Assembly: GCA_001822655.1 (NCBI GenBank)
Contig: MHRX01000038.1
Location: forward strand, 1 to 5,971
DNA length: 5,971 bases
Direction of reading: 5' to 3'
From: Candidatus Taylorbacteria bacterium RIFCSPLOWO2_01_FULL_45_15b
GTDB taxonomy: Bacteria > Patescibacteriota > Minisyncoccia > Phycocordibacterales > 01-FULL-45-15b
Shown here: piece after piece, positions 1 to 4,699 of the stretch
How the letters are laid out: each line of letters opens with the position of its first letter
Position numbering within the stretch: position 1 is the first letter of the stretch
Program-made: the position numbers and the translations under genes
Notes under the pieces: generated by a model
Database searches by the model: none
Told to the model about the DNA's origin: nothing
Seen by the model: only the letters and a program-made list of their open reading frames with translations

Positions 1-653
1 TGAATCGGATCGAGAATCCTGACGAAATCAGTTGTAATTTCAATGGAAATTTCAGATGAATACTCATGCTTTGATACCAGCTTGAAGTCTTTTATTATAC
101 CCGCAAATTTTTCTCTGAAAATCTTGGTGGATTCATCGTCTGGTGTTATCCCGCTTATTGTTATGTTTTTTTTCTGATAATTCTCGTCATGCTTTAAAAA
201 TAGATCCACGACTTCTTTCTCGGCGTTTGCCACATGGGCCCAAAATCCATATATCGTCGTTCCTTCAAGATCATCGAGTCTATAATTGAGTGCTTCCCTA
301 ATTCCATTCAAACCTTCATACAAAAGTGTTTTTACGTTTGAAATTTTTTCTCCTTTTAATGACTCAAGCTCTCTCAGAGATTGTTTTGCTGTCATAATTT
401 TTTGCTCTGCAGCTTGAAAGAGCTGCTCTGGGGGAACAGCCGAGAATCTTTGTTTTTTGGCAGTAGGTATCTTTATAACAATGCCTTTTCCCATCAATTC
501 TTCCAAAATGACATACGTAGTCGGTTTTTTGAGACCCGATTTTTCGGCAATGGCGTATGAGGATGCCGTGCCGAGCTGCAATAGGGCGAGGTATGTTCGG
601 GCCTCCTTTTCAGAAAGTCCGACGCTCCTCAACGTGTTAATCAAATGTTCCAT
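1..653 (-). CDS. TrmB-family winged-helix transcriptional regulator, 3' end beyond window
   Basis: 217 codons are readable from ATG at 653 with no stop before the window edge, so the C-terminus is missing. Residues about 5-70 form a winged helix-turn-helix of TrmB type: LSEKEARTYLALLQLG, then a recognition-helix region around KKPTTYVILEEL and the wing around GIVIKIPTAKKQRFSAV. Residues about 75-105 are rich in A, E, K, Q and L and probably form the coiled-coil linker typical of the family. The following region (YEGLNGIREAL, then alternating strands and helices) matches the effector/dimerisation part of short TrmB proteins. Family members bind DNA and often sense sugars or other metabolites; the ligand and targets cannot be told here. 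The ATG is chosen because a TTGACT/TATACT promoter ends 6 nt before it. There is no clear Shine-Dalgarno (only GGGAG directly abutting), suggesting a leaderless mRNA. It is divergent from the response regulator gene. Confidence 0.85.
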   Translation of the reverse strand, partial: MEHLINTLRSVGLSEKEARTYLALLQLGTASSYAIAEKSGLKKPTTYVILEELMGKGIVIKIPTAKKQRFSAVPPEQLFQAAEQKIMTAKQSLRELESLKGEKISNVKTLLYEGLNGIREALNYRLDDLEGTTIYGFWAHVANAEKEVVDLFLKHDENYQKKNITISGITPDDESTKIFREKFAGIIKDFKLVSKHEYSSEISIEITTDFVRILDPI

Positions 654-658
654 ACTCC

Positions 659-669
659 CAGTATATGAC
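659..669. repeat. 11-bp direct repeat, copy 1 (candidate operator)
   Basis: CAGTATATGAC occurs here and again at 736-746 in the same orientation, 77 bp apart. This copy covers the -10 box of the TrmB-family promoter, so a protein bound here would block that promoter. Autoregulation by the TrmB protein is an inference from position only. Confidence 0.45.
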
Positions 670-687
670 CCCGACTCTATTAGTCAA
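660..687 (-). promoter_or_regulatory. Promoter of the TrmB-family gene, likely leaderless
   Basis: On the minus strand, -35 TTGACT (687-682), a 16-nt spacer and -10 TATACT (665-660). Only 6 nt separate the -10 box from the ATG at 653, so the expected transcription start falls on or next to the start codon. The -10 lies inside an 11-bp sequence repeated at 736-746. Confidence 0.6.
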
Positions 688-735
688 TAATTTTGATGAT
701 AATTTAATATTATGAGAATTCCACTTATTTTTAGG

Positions 736-746
736 CAGTATATGAC
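736..746. repeat. 11-bp direct repeat, copy 2 (candidate operator)
   Basis: Second exact copy of CAGTATATGAC, lying about 30 bp upstream of the -35 box of the response-regulator promoter and within the shared divergent region. No good -35 accompanies this copy on the minus strand, so it is less likely to be a promoter in its own right. Confidence 0.4.
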
Positions 747-776
747 GTTTTGTTAGTTAGTATTTCTGATGCTTTC

Positions 777-804
777 TTGACATATTTGACGAATCTGATA
801 TATT
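777..804 (+). promoter_or_regulatory. Promoter of the response regulator gene
   Basis: Consensus -35 TTGACA (777-782), a 16-nt spacer and -10 TATATT (799-804), preceded by the extended element TG at 796-797. Predicted start near 811, giving a leader of about 74 nt. The promoter lies inside the longer in-frame reading possible from 750, which argues that the protein starts at 885. Confidence 0.7.
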
Positions 805-884
805 GTTACCAGATAGTAATTTCAGTTCATCACAACAAAACGGCCTTAAACAGGTGTGCCATTGAACACCAGAGGGCGCAATTT

Positions 885-1262
885 ATGATTCATGCAAAGA
901 TAGCTATTGTCGAAGACGATCATCGGTATTCAGATTGTATCGCTGAGCTTATACGCTCGGTTGGATACGAGGTGCTTGTCTGCCGGACAGAAAAGGAATT
1001 GGAACAAATTGCGACCTTCGCACCAGACGTGGTTCTCATGGATCACGATTTAGGTTTCAGTACTGGTGATACTGTCGCCAAGTTCCTGAAGTTGCCAAAA
1101 TCGAAACTTGTAAGCATATCGAACGGGACATGTGATTTATCGTACTGTCAGTGTGGGTGGTCAAAGAAGTCAATCTTTGATTTAAGCCCTTCTGAGTCCG
1201 TACGACAGATCGTGTGTAAAAACCTACTCGATATGATTGAGAAAGTGGCGACATCTGTCTAA
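885..1262 (+). CDS. Orphan single-domain response regulator (CheY-like receiver)
   Basis: 125 residues, the size of one receiver domain, with no output domain. The acidic pocket is at E10-D11-D12 in the IAIVEDD strand, and the predicted phospho-acceptor is D53 in VVLMDHDLG. The beta-4 serine/threonine position falls in KLVSISNG (S77 or S79), and the conserved lysine after beta-5 is probably K94 or K95 in GWSKKSIF, without the usual following proline. Between beta-4 and beta-5 there is an unusual cysteine cluster (C83, C88, C90). The start at 885 is supported by AGAGGG at 871-876, 8 nt upstream, and by the promoter at 777-804; an in-frame start at 750 would translate the promoter. No histidine kinase is adjacent, so its partner must be encoded elsewhere. 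It probably works by phosphorylation-dependent protein contacts or in a phosphorelay (inference). Confidence 0.85.
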   Translation: MIHAKIAIVEDDHRYSDCIAELIRSVGYEVLVCRTEKELEQIATFAPDVVLMDHDLGFSTGDTVAKFLKLPKSKLVSISNGTCDLSYCQCGWSKKSIFDLSPSESVRQIVCKNLLDMIEKVATSV

Positions 1263-1375
1263 AATACCGAAGGGCGGAGCCACCTTCGACACAGAAGCTC
1301 CAATCGTTGTCACCTTTCTAAAAGCGTGAGCGTCGCGTGCAGCGCGGGAAATGGAGAACCTAATTCTCCAATACC
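1263..1375 (+). other. Structured 3' untranslated region of the response regulator mRNA
   Basis: Non-coding stretch between the stop codon and the terminator. Two hairpins can be drawn: CGAAGG (1268-1273) with CCTTCG (1283-1288), and TGGAGAA (1352-1358) with TTCTCCA (1364-1370). A locally GC-rich segment lies at 1325-1348. It could be only a long 3' UTR or could yield a small RNA; I do not recognise a known RNA family. Confidence 0.3.
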
Positions 1376-1405
1376 AAAACCACCTCAACTAGGTGGTTTT
1401 CCTTT
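1376..1405 (+). terminator. Rho-independent terminator of the response regulator gene
   Basis: AAAACCACCT (1376-1385), loop CAACT, AGGTGGTTTT (1391-1400), followed by CCTTTTT. The flanking A and T runs make the hairpin partly symmetrical, so it may also stop transcripts from the minus-strand exonuclease remnant. Confidence 0.8.
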
Positions 1406-1408
1406 TTC

Positions 1409-1443
1409 CAAATACCGAATACTACATACCCTATACTAAATAC
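1409..1443. repeat. Five tandem heptads with an invariant ATAC core
   Basis: ATAC occurs at 1412, 1419, 1426, 1433 and 1440, exactly every 7 bp, with the other three positions of each unit variable. On the minus strand this reads GTATNNN five times and begins two codons before the TAG stop (1438-1436) of the exonuclease III remnant. A similar 7-bp-period array sits at the 3' end of the intact exonuclease gene. Not a known repeat family to me. Confidence 0.65.
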
Positions 1444-1540
1444 TGATTTCCATGACGATCGGGCAATGATCCGAGTCGAAGACTTTGTCGAGAATAAAAA
1501 ATCCGTTGGTTTTTGAGACGTCTGTCCAAGAACCTCCCCA
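1436..1540 (-). pseudogene. C-terminal remnant of an exonuclease III family gene
   Basis: On the minus strand, an open stretch ends at TAG (1438-1436) and encodes GFFILDKVFDSDHCPIVMEI just before the stop. It aligns with the end of the intact exonuclease III at 2191-2961 (GIEILSNVYGSDHCPIVLEG), including the catalytic Asp-His of the SDHCP motif. Homology is clear from about 1507 to 1436; further upstream (WGGSWTDVSKT) it is weak. The rest of the roughly 250-residue protein is missing: upstream lies the toxin-antitoxin promoter, whose -35 starts at 1541. An ATG at 1576 could open a 46-residue frame through this region, but it lies inside the antitoxin operator and is probably chance. Nucleotide similarity to the intact gene is only moderate, so this is an old paralogue or foreign allele, not a recent copy. 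Confidence 0.7.
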
Positions 1541-1568
1541 TTGACAAGGAGGTAAGAGCGTATATGAT
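1541..1568 (+). promoter_or_regulatory. Promoter of the toxin-antitoxin operon
   Basis: -35 TTGACA (1541-1546), a 16-nt spacer and -10 TATGAT (1563-1568). Predicted start near 1575, giving a short leader of about 22 nt with no Shine-Dalgarno before the ATG at 1598. The -10 overlaps the palindromic operator. Confidence 0.65.
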
Positions 1569-1591
1569 ACTATCATATTAACTTATCATAT
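1562..1591. promoter_or_regulatory. Palindromic operator of the toxin-antitoxin operon
   Basis: A perfect inverted repeat, ATATGATA (1562-1569), C, TATCATAT (1571-1578), is followed by a third half-site TATCATAT at 1584-1591, 13 bp from the second. It overlaps the -10 box and start site. Ribbon-helix-helix antitoxins typically bind such repeated half-sites, so autorepression by the antitoxin or its toxin complex is the likely role. Confidence 0.65.
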
Positions 1592-1597
1592 AAATAA

Positions 1598-1807
1598 ATG
1601 ACTACATTATCAGTACCGGTTCCACCGCACATGGAGGAATTTATAGAAAAACAAATACAAGAAGGTAAGGCATCCAATAAGGCGGACGTGGTGCGACGTG
1701 CCCTACGGTTATTGGAGGAGGAAGACGCCGTGCAAGCAATCCTGAAGACTCAAAATGAACCAACACTAAAGGGAGACCTTCGACAATTGGCAAAAAAGAT
1801 CAGATGA
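1598..1807 (+). CDS. Ribbon-helix-helix antitoxin (ParD/RelB-like)
   Basis: 69 residues. The N-terminal strand TTLSVPVP (2-9), helix A (about 10-22) and helix B (ASNKADVVRRALRLLEEE, about 25-42) match the MetJ/Arc-type ribbon-helix-helix fold used for dimerisation and operator binding. The charged tail (about 45-69) is likely the toxin-neutralising part, unfolded when free. The ATG is the first start after the operator; there is no Shine-Dalgarno. The stop overlaps the toxin start as ATGA at 1804-1807, so the two are translationally coupled. The antitoxin is expected to mask the toxin and repress its own promoter through the operator just upstream. Assignment to ParD-like rather than another ribbon-helix-helix antitoxin group is tentative. 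Confidence 0.85.
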   Translation: MTTLSVPVPPHMEEFIEKQIQEGKASNKADVVRRALRLLEEEDAVQAILKTQNEPTLKGDLRQLAKKIR

Positions 1808-2064
1808 TCGCAGTTCATTTCAAGCCGACGTTTGTGCGCCAGTTCAAAAAATTACCGTCCGATCTCCAAGACGAGGTCATCGAAAAGATTCACGAATTCA
1901 AACACTCCAAAAATCATAAAAAATTGAAGGTGCATAAACTCCGCGGCGCATTAAAAAATTACTATAGTTTTTCGATCGATTATAAAAATAGAATTGTCTT
2001 TCAGTATGAAAACAATCGGGAAGTCGTATTTGTATATATCGGCGACCACAACATTTATCGGTGA
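1804..2064 (+). CDS. RelE/ParE-superfamily toxin (YafQ/RelE-like)
   Basis: 86 residues, typical of the superfamily. It begins with a beta strand (MIAVHFKPTF), then a helical hairpin with the common FKKLPSDLQDEVIEKI pattern, and ends in a sheet: LKVHKLRGALKNYYSF, NRIVFQYE, VVFVYIGDHNIYR. R63, H82, Y85 and R86 occupy places where ribosome-dependent mRNA interferases of this fold carry catalytic or RNA-contacting residues, and the GDHNIY end resembles YafQ-like toxins, so mRNA cleavage is more likely than gyrase inhibition (inference). Its start codon overlaps the antitoxin stop by 4 nt. Within the family, activity is held in check by the co-expressed antitoxin. The module sits at the broken end of the exonuclease III remnant, which suggests that it arrived by insertion or replacement. 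Confidence 0.85.
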   Translation: MIAVHFKPTFVRQFKKLPSDLQDEVIEKIHEFKHSKNHKKLKVHKLRGALKNYYSFSIDYKNRIVFQYENNREVVFVYIGDHNIYR

Positions 2065-2123
2065 AAATGAATCACCCTACTGCAAGCGGGGAGGAATTCT
2101 TTTTGATTAAAAATAGTACGAAT

Positions 2124-2172
2124 CATTCTGACATTCTTGAGAATGTAAGAATGTTTATTCTTCGTTTTTTTT
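2124..2172 (+). terminator. Probable terminator of the toxin-antitoxin operon
   Basis: A long AT-rich inverted repeat: CATTCT-g-ACATTCT (2124-2137), TG, AGAATGT-a-AGAATG (2140-2153), 13 pairs with one mismatch. An eight-T run follows at 2165-2172, about 11 nt after the stem, which is further than ideal. It could instead be a protein-binding palindrome. Confidence 0.45.
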
Positions 2173-2173
2173 A

Positions 2174-2201
2174 GAACTAAAAACTTGGAACTAGAAACTT
2201 C
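2174..2201. repeat. Four tandem heptads with an AACT core at the exonuclease III 3' end
   Basis: AACT recurs at 2175, 2182, 2189 and 2196, exactly every 7 bp; alternate units are nearly identical, giving a 14-bp repeat (2174-2187 and 2188-2201). On the minus strand it reads AGTTNNN. It starts in the last two codons of the exonuclease gene, and the TAG stop (2193-2191) lies within it, mirroring the array at 1409-1443. Confidence 0.65.
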
Positions 2202-2961
2202 CCTCTAAAACAATGGGGCAGTGGTCCGACCCATAGACATTTGAGAGGATCTCAATTCCTTTCACTTTCACTAAAAGATCAGGTGAGACAAAGAAATAAT
2301 CTATGCGCCAGCCCACGTTGCGCTCACGAGCGAACGTTTTCTGATCCCAATATGTGTACGCGCCGGCTTTAGAAGGGTAAAAATGACGAAAGACATCCAC
2401 ATAGCCGCGGTTTACGACCTCATCAAGCCATGCCCGCTCTTCAGGCAGAAACCCAGTGTTTTTTTCATTTGCTTTGGGACGGGCCAAGTCTATTTCCTCA
2501 TGTGCTGTGTTTATATCCCCACAAAAAATAACTTTGTGACCCTTTTTTCGAAGCTTATCAATATATTTTAGAAATTCATCGTAGAAATCGAGTTTGAATT
2601 TCAATCTTTCCGGCCCTCCTCCGCCATTCGGAAAATAGACATTCACAAGCACGAAATCGTCGTAATACGCCGCCACTAGGCGCCCTTCATTGTCGAGAAT
2701 ATCACTTCCCATTGCATATTCGATCTTGTTCGGCTTCACTTTTGAGTAAATAGCCACGCCGCTATAGCCCTTTTTTTCTTTTGGGGAGTCGAAATAGCTT
2801 TCATAGCCAGACGGTTTAGCAATTTCAGGCGGAACTTGCTCGATGGTTGCTTTTGTTTCCTGAAAACAAAAAATGTCGAGGTTCTGATTCAAGAGCCATT
2901 CAAAATGACCTTTCTTTGCCCAGGCTCTGATGCCGTTAATATTCCAGGTAAGAATCCGCAT
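2191..2961 (-). CDS. xth: Exodeoxyribonuclease III / AP endonuclease
   Basis: 256 residues, close to the usual 250-270. The family hydrolyses the DNA backbone at abasic sites and removes 3' blocking groups in base excision repair, in the cytoplasm. All the signature motifs are present: WNING (N7), the metal-binding glutamate in FQETKA (E35), VNVYFPNGG (Y109), CGDIN (D149, N151), WRIDYFF (D221) and the C-terminal SDHCP (D246, H247). The start at MRILTWN is chosen because the family normally begins right there; the longer reading from a TTG at 3000 would overlap the upstream terminator and add 13 unrelated residues. There is no Shine-Dalgarno; a -10-like TATCAT (2973-2968) lies 6 nt before the ATG, suggesting leaderless translation. 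A terminator separates it from the gene upstream, so it is probably transcribed alone. Confidence 0.95.
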   Translation of the reverse strand: MRILTWNINGIRAWAKKGHFEWLLNQNLDIFCFQETKATIEQVPPEIAKPSGYESYFDSPKEKKGYSGVAIYSKVKPNKIEYAMGSDILDNEGRLVAAYYDDFVLVNVYFPNGGGGPERLKFKLDFYDEFLKYIDKLRKKGHKVIFCGDINTAHEEIDLARPKANEKNTGFLPEERAWLDEVVNRGYVDVFRHFYPSKAGAYTYWDQKTFARERNVGWRIDYFFVSPDLLVKVKGIEILSNVYGSDHCPIVLEGSF

Positions 2962-2967
2962 TTCGTA

Positions 2968-2973
2968 ATGATA
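2968..2973 (-). promoter_or_regulatory. Candidate -10 box of exonuclease III gene
   Basis: TATCAT on the minus strand, 6 nt before the ATG at 2961, within the sequence TCCCCTATCAT that also occurs at the start of the 4938 gene. The -35 is poor (TTGCTG would need a 21-nt spacer), so this call is tentative. Confidence 0.4.
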
Positions 2974-2985
2974 GGGGAGTGGGAA

Positions 2986-3015
2986 TAAAAAAACCAGCAA
3001 TTTATAAATGCTGGT
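2986..3015 (-). terminator. Rho-independent terminator of the 104-residue gene
   Basis: On the minus strand, ACCAGCA (3015-3009), a 9-nt AT loop, TGCTGGT (2999-2993), followed by a T-run. It starts 6 nt after the stop codon of the gene at 3022-3336 and ends just before the candidate exonuclease promoter. Confidence 0.8.
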
Positions 3016-3021
3016 CGTAAC

Positions 3022-3336
3022 TCAGTTCCGCGCCAACTGAACTTTCGTCATGAAAAAATCTCTCTCGACCGTATGTACCGCGATGTCGGACCGGACTTCG
3101 TAGCCGCACGCTGACGCAATGGCGGCAATTATTCCGATTGAGGCCGCGAACGTGTCGTACACGATGACAACGCCGTTCTTCGGCACCCTGAATGTCTGGC
3201 GGATTTGCTCCGAAAAATCACAAACCCCTCCGTTCTTTTCACCCAACTTTTCTCGAAGTTCTTTCAGATTGGGCGCAGTAGCCCACTCTTTTGGCGTTAG
3301 ACAAATGGTTTCGTAGCGAAAATTTCGATTTGGCAT
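3022..3336 (-). CDS. Hypothetical protein, 104 residues
   Basis: I do not recognise this protein. It has no signal peptide; a short hydrophobic stretch (about 64-77, ASIGIIAAIASACG) follows the strand GVVIVYD and reads as a buried alpha/beta core, not a membrane span. The sequence suggests a charged N-terminal half (KELREKLGEKNGG, then a helix FSEQIRQTF) and a strand-helix-strand C-terminal half ending in VHTVERDFFMTKVQL. The VVIVYDTFAASIG segment faintly recalls the PRPP loop of phosphoribosyltransferases but lacks its acidic pair and glycine/threonine pattern. The start is ATG at 3336 with no Shine-Dalgarno; a weak -10-like TAGAAC lies 7 nt upstream. It is a single-gene unit closed by its own terminator, and divergent from the membrane-protein gene at 3476. 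The intact frame plus terminator supports a real gene. Confidence 0.6.
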   Translation of the reverse strand: MPNRNFRYETICLTPKEWATAPNLKELREKLGEKNGGVCDFSEQIRQTFRVPKNGVVIVYDTFAASIGIIAAIASACGYEVRSDIAVHTVERDFFMTKVQLARN

Positions 3337-3363
3337 AATTGGGGTTCTATTCTCGGCGTATCA

Positions 3364-3388
3364 TGCAACAAATGCAAGTATAGTGCAA
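3364..3388. repeat. Three TGCAA direct repeats in a divergent promoter region
   Basis: TGCAA at 3364-3368, 3373-3377 and 3384-3388, just upstream of the 104-residue gene. They overlap a TATACT-like hexamer on the minus strand. Possibly a regulator-binding cluster; low specificity because the repeat is only 5 bp. Confidence 0.25.
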
Positions 3389-3410
3389 TCTACGGGTAAT
3401 AATGGCACCA

Positions 3411-3452
3411 TTGACATTGCTTTCTAATATGACATTGTATGACAGGACAATG
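3411..3452 (+). promoter_or_regulatory. Candidate regulatory region of the 3476 membrane-protein gene
   Basis: TTGACA at 3411-3416 resembles a -35 box, but no good -10 is found 16-18 nt away; TATGAC at 3438-3443 would need a 21-nt spacer. TGACATTG is repeated at 3412-3419 and 3430-3437, and CATTGT (3433-3438) pairs with ACAATG (3447-3452). These could be operator sites. The start point of transcription is unresolved. Confidence 0.3.
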
Positions 3453-3475
3453 ATTAAATCAAAGAAAGGCATCCG

Positions 3476-4078
3476 GTGCAAAAATTCCTTCAAATAATGG
3501 GCTGTAATACATATGCGATCCTCTGTGCTCTATTCATCAGTTTTACATACGTGGCGGGTGGGATCATTATGAAGTACCGGCACGAGAAACCACACGTGGA
3601 GCGTCTAAAGGTAGCGGTGTTCGAAGGCGCGCAATACATCAATATGCTACGGGGCGAATCGCCACCGAGCGAGAATGACACCAAAAAGCCAGAGTCTGTG
3701 AGTTTCAACACATTCACCACAATCGCCTTAGCTGGCGTTCCGATTTCATACTATTTCACAAAATATGATCTCGTACATGCCGCCAATGTTGGAGACGGTG
3801 TGGGGGTAGAAACTCGGCTCAGTTTAAGTTCTCTTTCAACGAATTCCAGCTTTACCCTGGTTCAAGTGAAAATCGCTTACGACTTGGACACGAAGACTTT
3901 GATCATTCGCCACGAAAGATCATTCGCACTGATTATCGTAGTGGTGCTGTGTGGGACAATCATTTTCGGACTCATCTTCTATGCAGGTTACTGGGCGATT
4001 TATTACCTGTTGCGGATGTTTGCTTTTTTGGGAAGATCCGCTAGTCGCATCGTTCGGCAACATTGGCAACATTTATAA
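3476..4078 (+). CDS. Two-TM membrane protein, paralogue of the 5160 protein
   Basis: 200 residues, no family recognised. TM1 spans about 13-33 and TM2 about 150-179, enclosing a soluble domain of about 115 residues; a short basic tail (GRSASRIVRQHWQHL) follows TM2 and is probably cytoplasmic, placing the middle domain outside the membrane. The start is GTG at 3476, supported by GAAAGG 6 nt upstream; the first in-frame ATG at 3497 lacks such a site. The protein resembles the one at 5160-5756: same length and topology, PHVE just after TM1 (39-42), and a similar pre-TM2 stretch (NSSFTL, then YDLDTK and ERSF). The two genes flank the minus-strand PH-domain operon, so a shared membrane role is plausible, but the function is unknown. 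Confidence 0.7.
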   Translation: MQKFLQIMGCNTYAILCALFISFTYVAGGIIMKYRHEKPHVERLKVAVFEGAQYINMLRGESPPSENDTKKPESVSFNTFTTIALAGVPISYYFTKYDLVHAANVGDGVGVETRLSLSSLSTNSSFTLVQVKIAYDLDTKTLIIRHERSFALIIVVVLCGTIIFGLIFYAGYWAIYYLLRMFAFLGRSASRIVRQHWQHL

Positions 4079-4093
4079 AATTGGGCAATCACA

Positions 4094-4127
4094 CTCCGCG
4101 TTCGCAAAACGAACACGGGGTTTTTTT
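4094..4127 (+). terminator. Rho-independent terminator of the 3476 gene
   Basis: CCG-C-GTTCG (4096-4104), loop CAAAA, CGAAC-A-CGG (4110-4118) with one mismatch, extended by a C-G and a T-G pair, then seven T. It lies between two convergent genes; the T-run serves only the plus strand. Confidence 0.85.
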
Positions 4128-4132
4128 AAAAA

Positions 4133-4699
4133 TTAGACTTTGGGTGATTCAATAATGACTTTCTGAGGAGCTTCTTCGACTGCGGACCGGCTTGCAATAA
4201 TTGCCGCTTTCACCGCTTCAGGATCGCGAACACCTCGAATGACGAATTCATTTTGTTCTCCGGCAGATTGGATTTTCAAATTTCCAAATTTAAAGAGTGT
4301 CGCAAGTATGCCGTATGTTTCTATCGTTATATCCTGAATATTTCGAAGACTAAGTGTGGCGATGTTACGCCTAAAAAATCCCTGCTGATCAATATCAATA
4401 ATGCGTTTATTGGTGATACGAACAATGCCCAAACAATAATCCGTAATGATGGCGAATACTGCAGTCCAGCAGACCAGAAACCACCCGGCATAAAAATACA
4501 ATAAATGGAAAACGCCGACCGATGCTTTAGAGAAAATTTCGGGAACAAATATGGCGGCGATGATAAAGATAAAGAGGGGGGCGACGAGCGCCGTTGCGAT
4601 CGCAACGATCTCGACAAAAATCACAAACCAGTGCTTTCGCGCATCTAAAACGATTCGTTCGTCAGGGTCCAGTATTACTTTTTGTTCATAATTCGTCAC
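4133..4699 (-). CDS. PH-domain (bPH2-type) membrane protein
   Basis: 188 residues. Two hydrophobic spans (about 24-52 and 63-87) are followed by a bacterial pleckstrin-homology-like domain (about 88-165) with the typical run ITNKRIIDIDQQGFFRRNIATLSL, then NIQDITIETYGIL, FGNLKIQSAG and FVIRGVRDPEAV. The C-terminal tail is short and charged. Such proteins (YdbS/DUF304-like) are membrane-anchored with the PH-like domain in the cytoplasm; their ligand is usually unknown, though a scaffolding or envelope-stress role has been proposed for relatives. The start is a GTG overlapping the stop of the upstream gene (GTGA, 4699-4696); no purine-rich site precedes it, so translation probably depends on re-initiation from the upstream gene. 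It is the second gene of a two-gene operon. Confidence 0.85.
   Translation of the reverse strand: MTNYEQKVILDPDERIVLDARKHWFVIFVEIVAIATALVAPLFIFIIAAIFVPEIFSKASVGVFHLLYFYAGWFLVCWTAVFAIITDYCLGIVRITNKRIIDIDQQGFFRRNIATLSLRNIQDITIETYGILATLFKFGNLKIQSAGEQNEFVIRGVRDPEAVKAAIIASRSAVEEAPQKVIIESPKV

Noticed and set aside
750..884. In-frame N-terminal extension of the response regulator from a TTG-type or ATG-like start at 750-770
   Set aside because: It would translate the TTGACA/TATATT promoter, has no Shine-Dalgarno, and adds 45 residues before the normal first strand of the receiver domain.
1057..1254. Minus-strand ORF antisense to the response regulator
   Set aside because: It lies wholly inside a well-supported gene, has no motifs, and its composition is that of a shadow frame.
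1353..1369. GGAGAA/TTCTCC hairpin as a terminator
   Set aside because: No T-run follows; the real terminator is the hairpin at 1376-1400.
1409..1443. CRISPR-like array
   Set aside because: The period is 7 bp with no spacers; there are no cas genes in the window.
1436..1576. 46-residue minus-strand ORF through the exonuclease remnant
   Set aside because: Its ATG lies inside the antitoxin operator, only the last part shows homology, and no promoter or ribosome site is seen; it is better explained as a gene fragment.
2068..2172. 35-residue plus-strand ORF after the toxin gene
   Set aside because: It runs through the palindrome and T-run of the likely terminator, has no recognisable features and no ribosome-binding site.
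1541..2201. Insertion sequence or transposon carrying the toxin-antitoxin pair
   Set aside because: No transposase, no terminal inverted repeats and no target-site duplication could be found; only the broken exonuclease remnant hints at insertion.
2962..3000. TTG start at 3000 for exonuclease III
   Set aside because: The extra 13 residues precede the conserved MRILTWN family start and would overlap the upstream gene's terminator hairpin.
3022..3336. Phosphoribosyltransferase assignment for the 104-residue protein
   Set aside because: Only VVIVYDTFAASIG is faintly similar; the paired acidic residues and the glycine/threonine loop of the PRPP site are missing.
4253..4617. Open frames on both strands overlapping the PH-domain gene
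   Set aside because: Shadow frames of a clearly recognisable coding sequence; no start signals.
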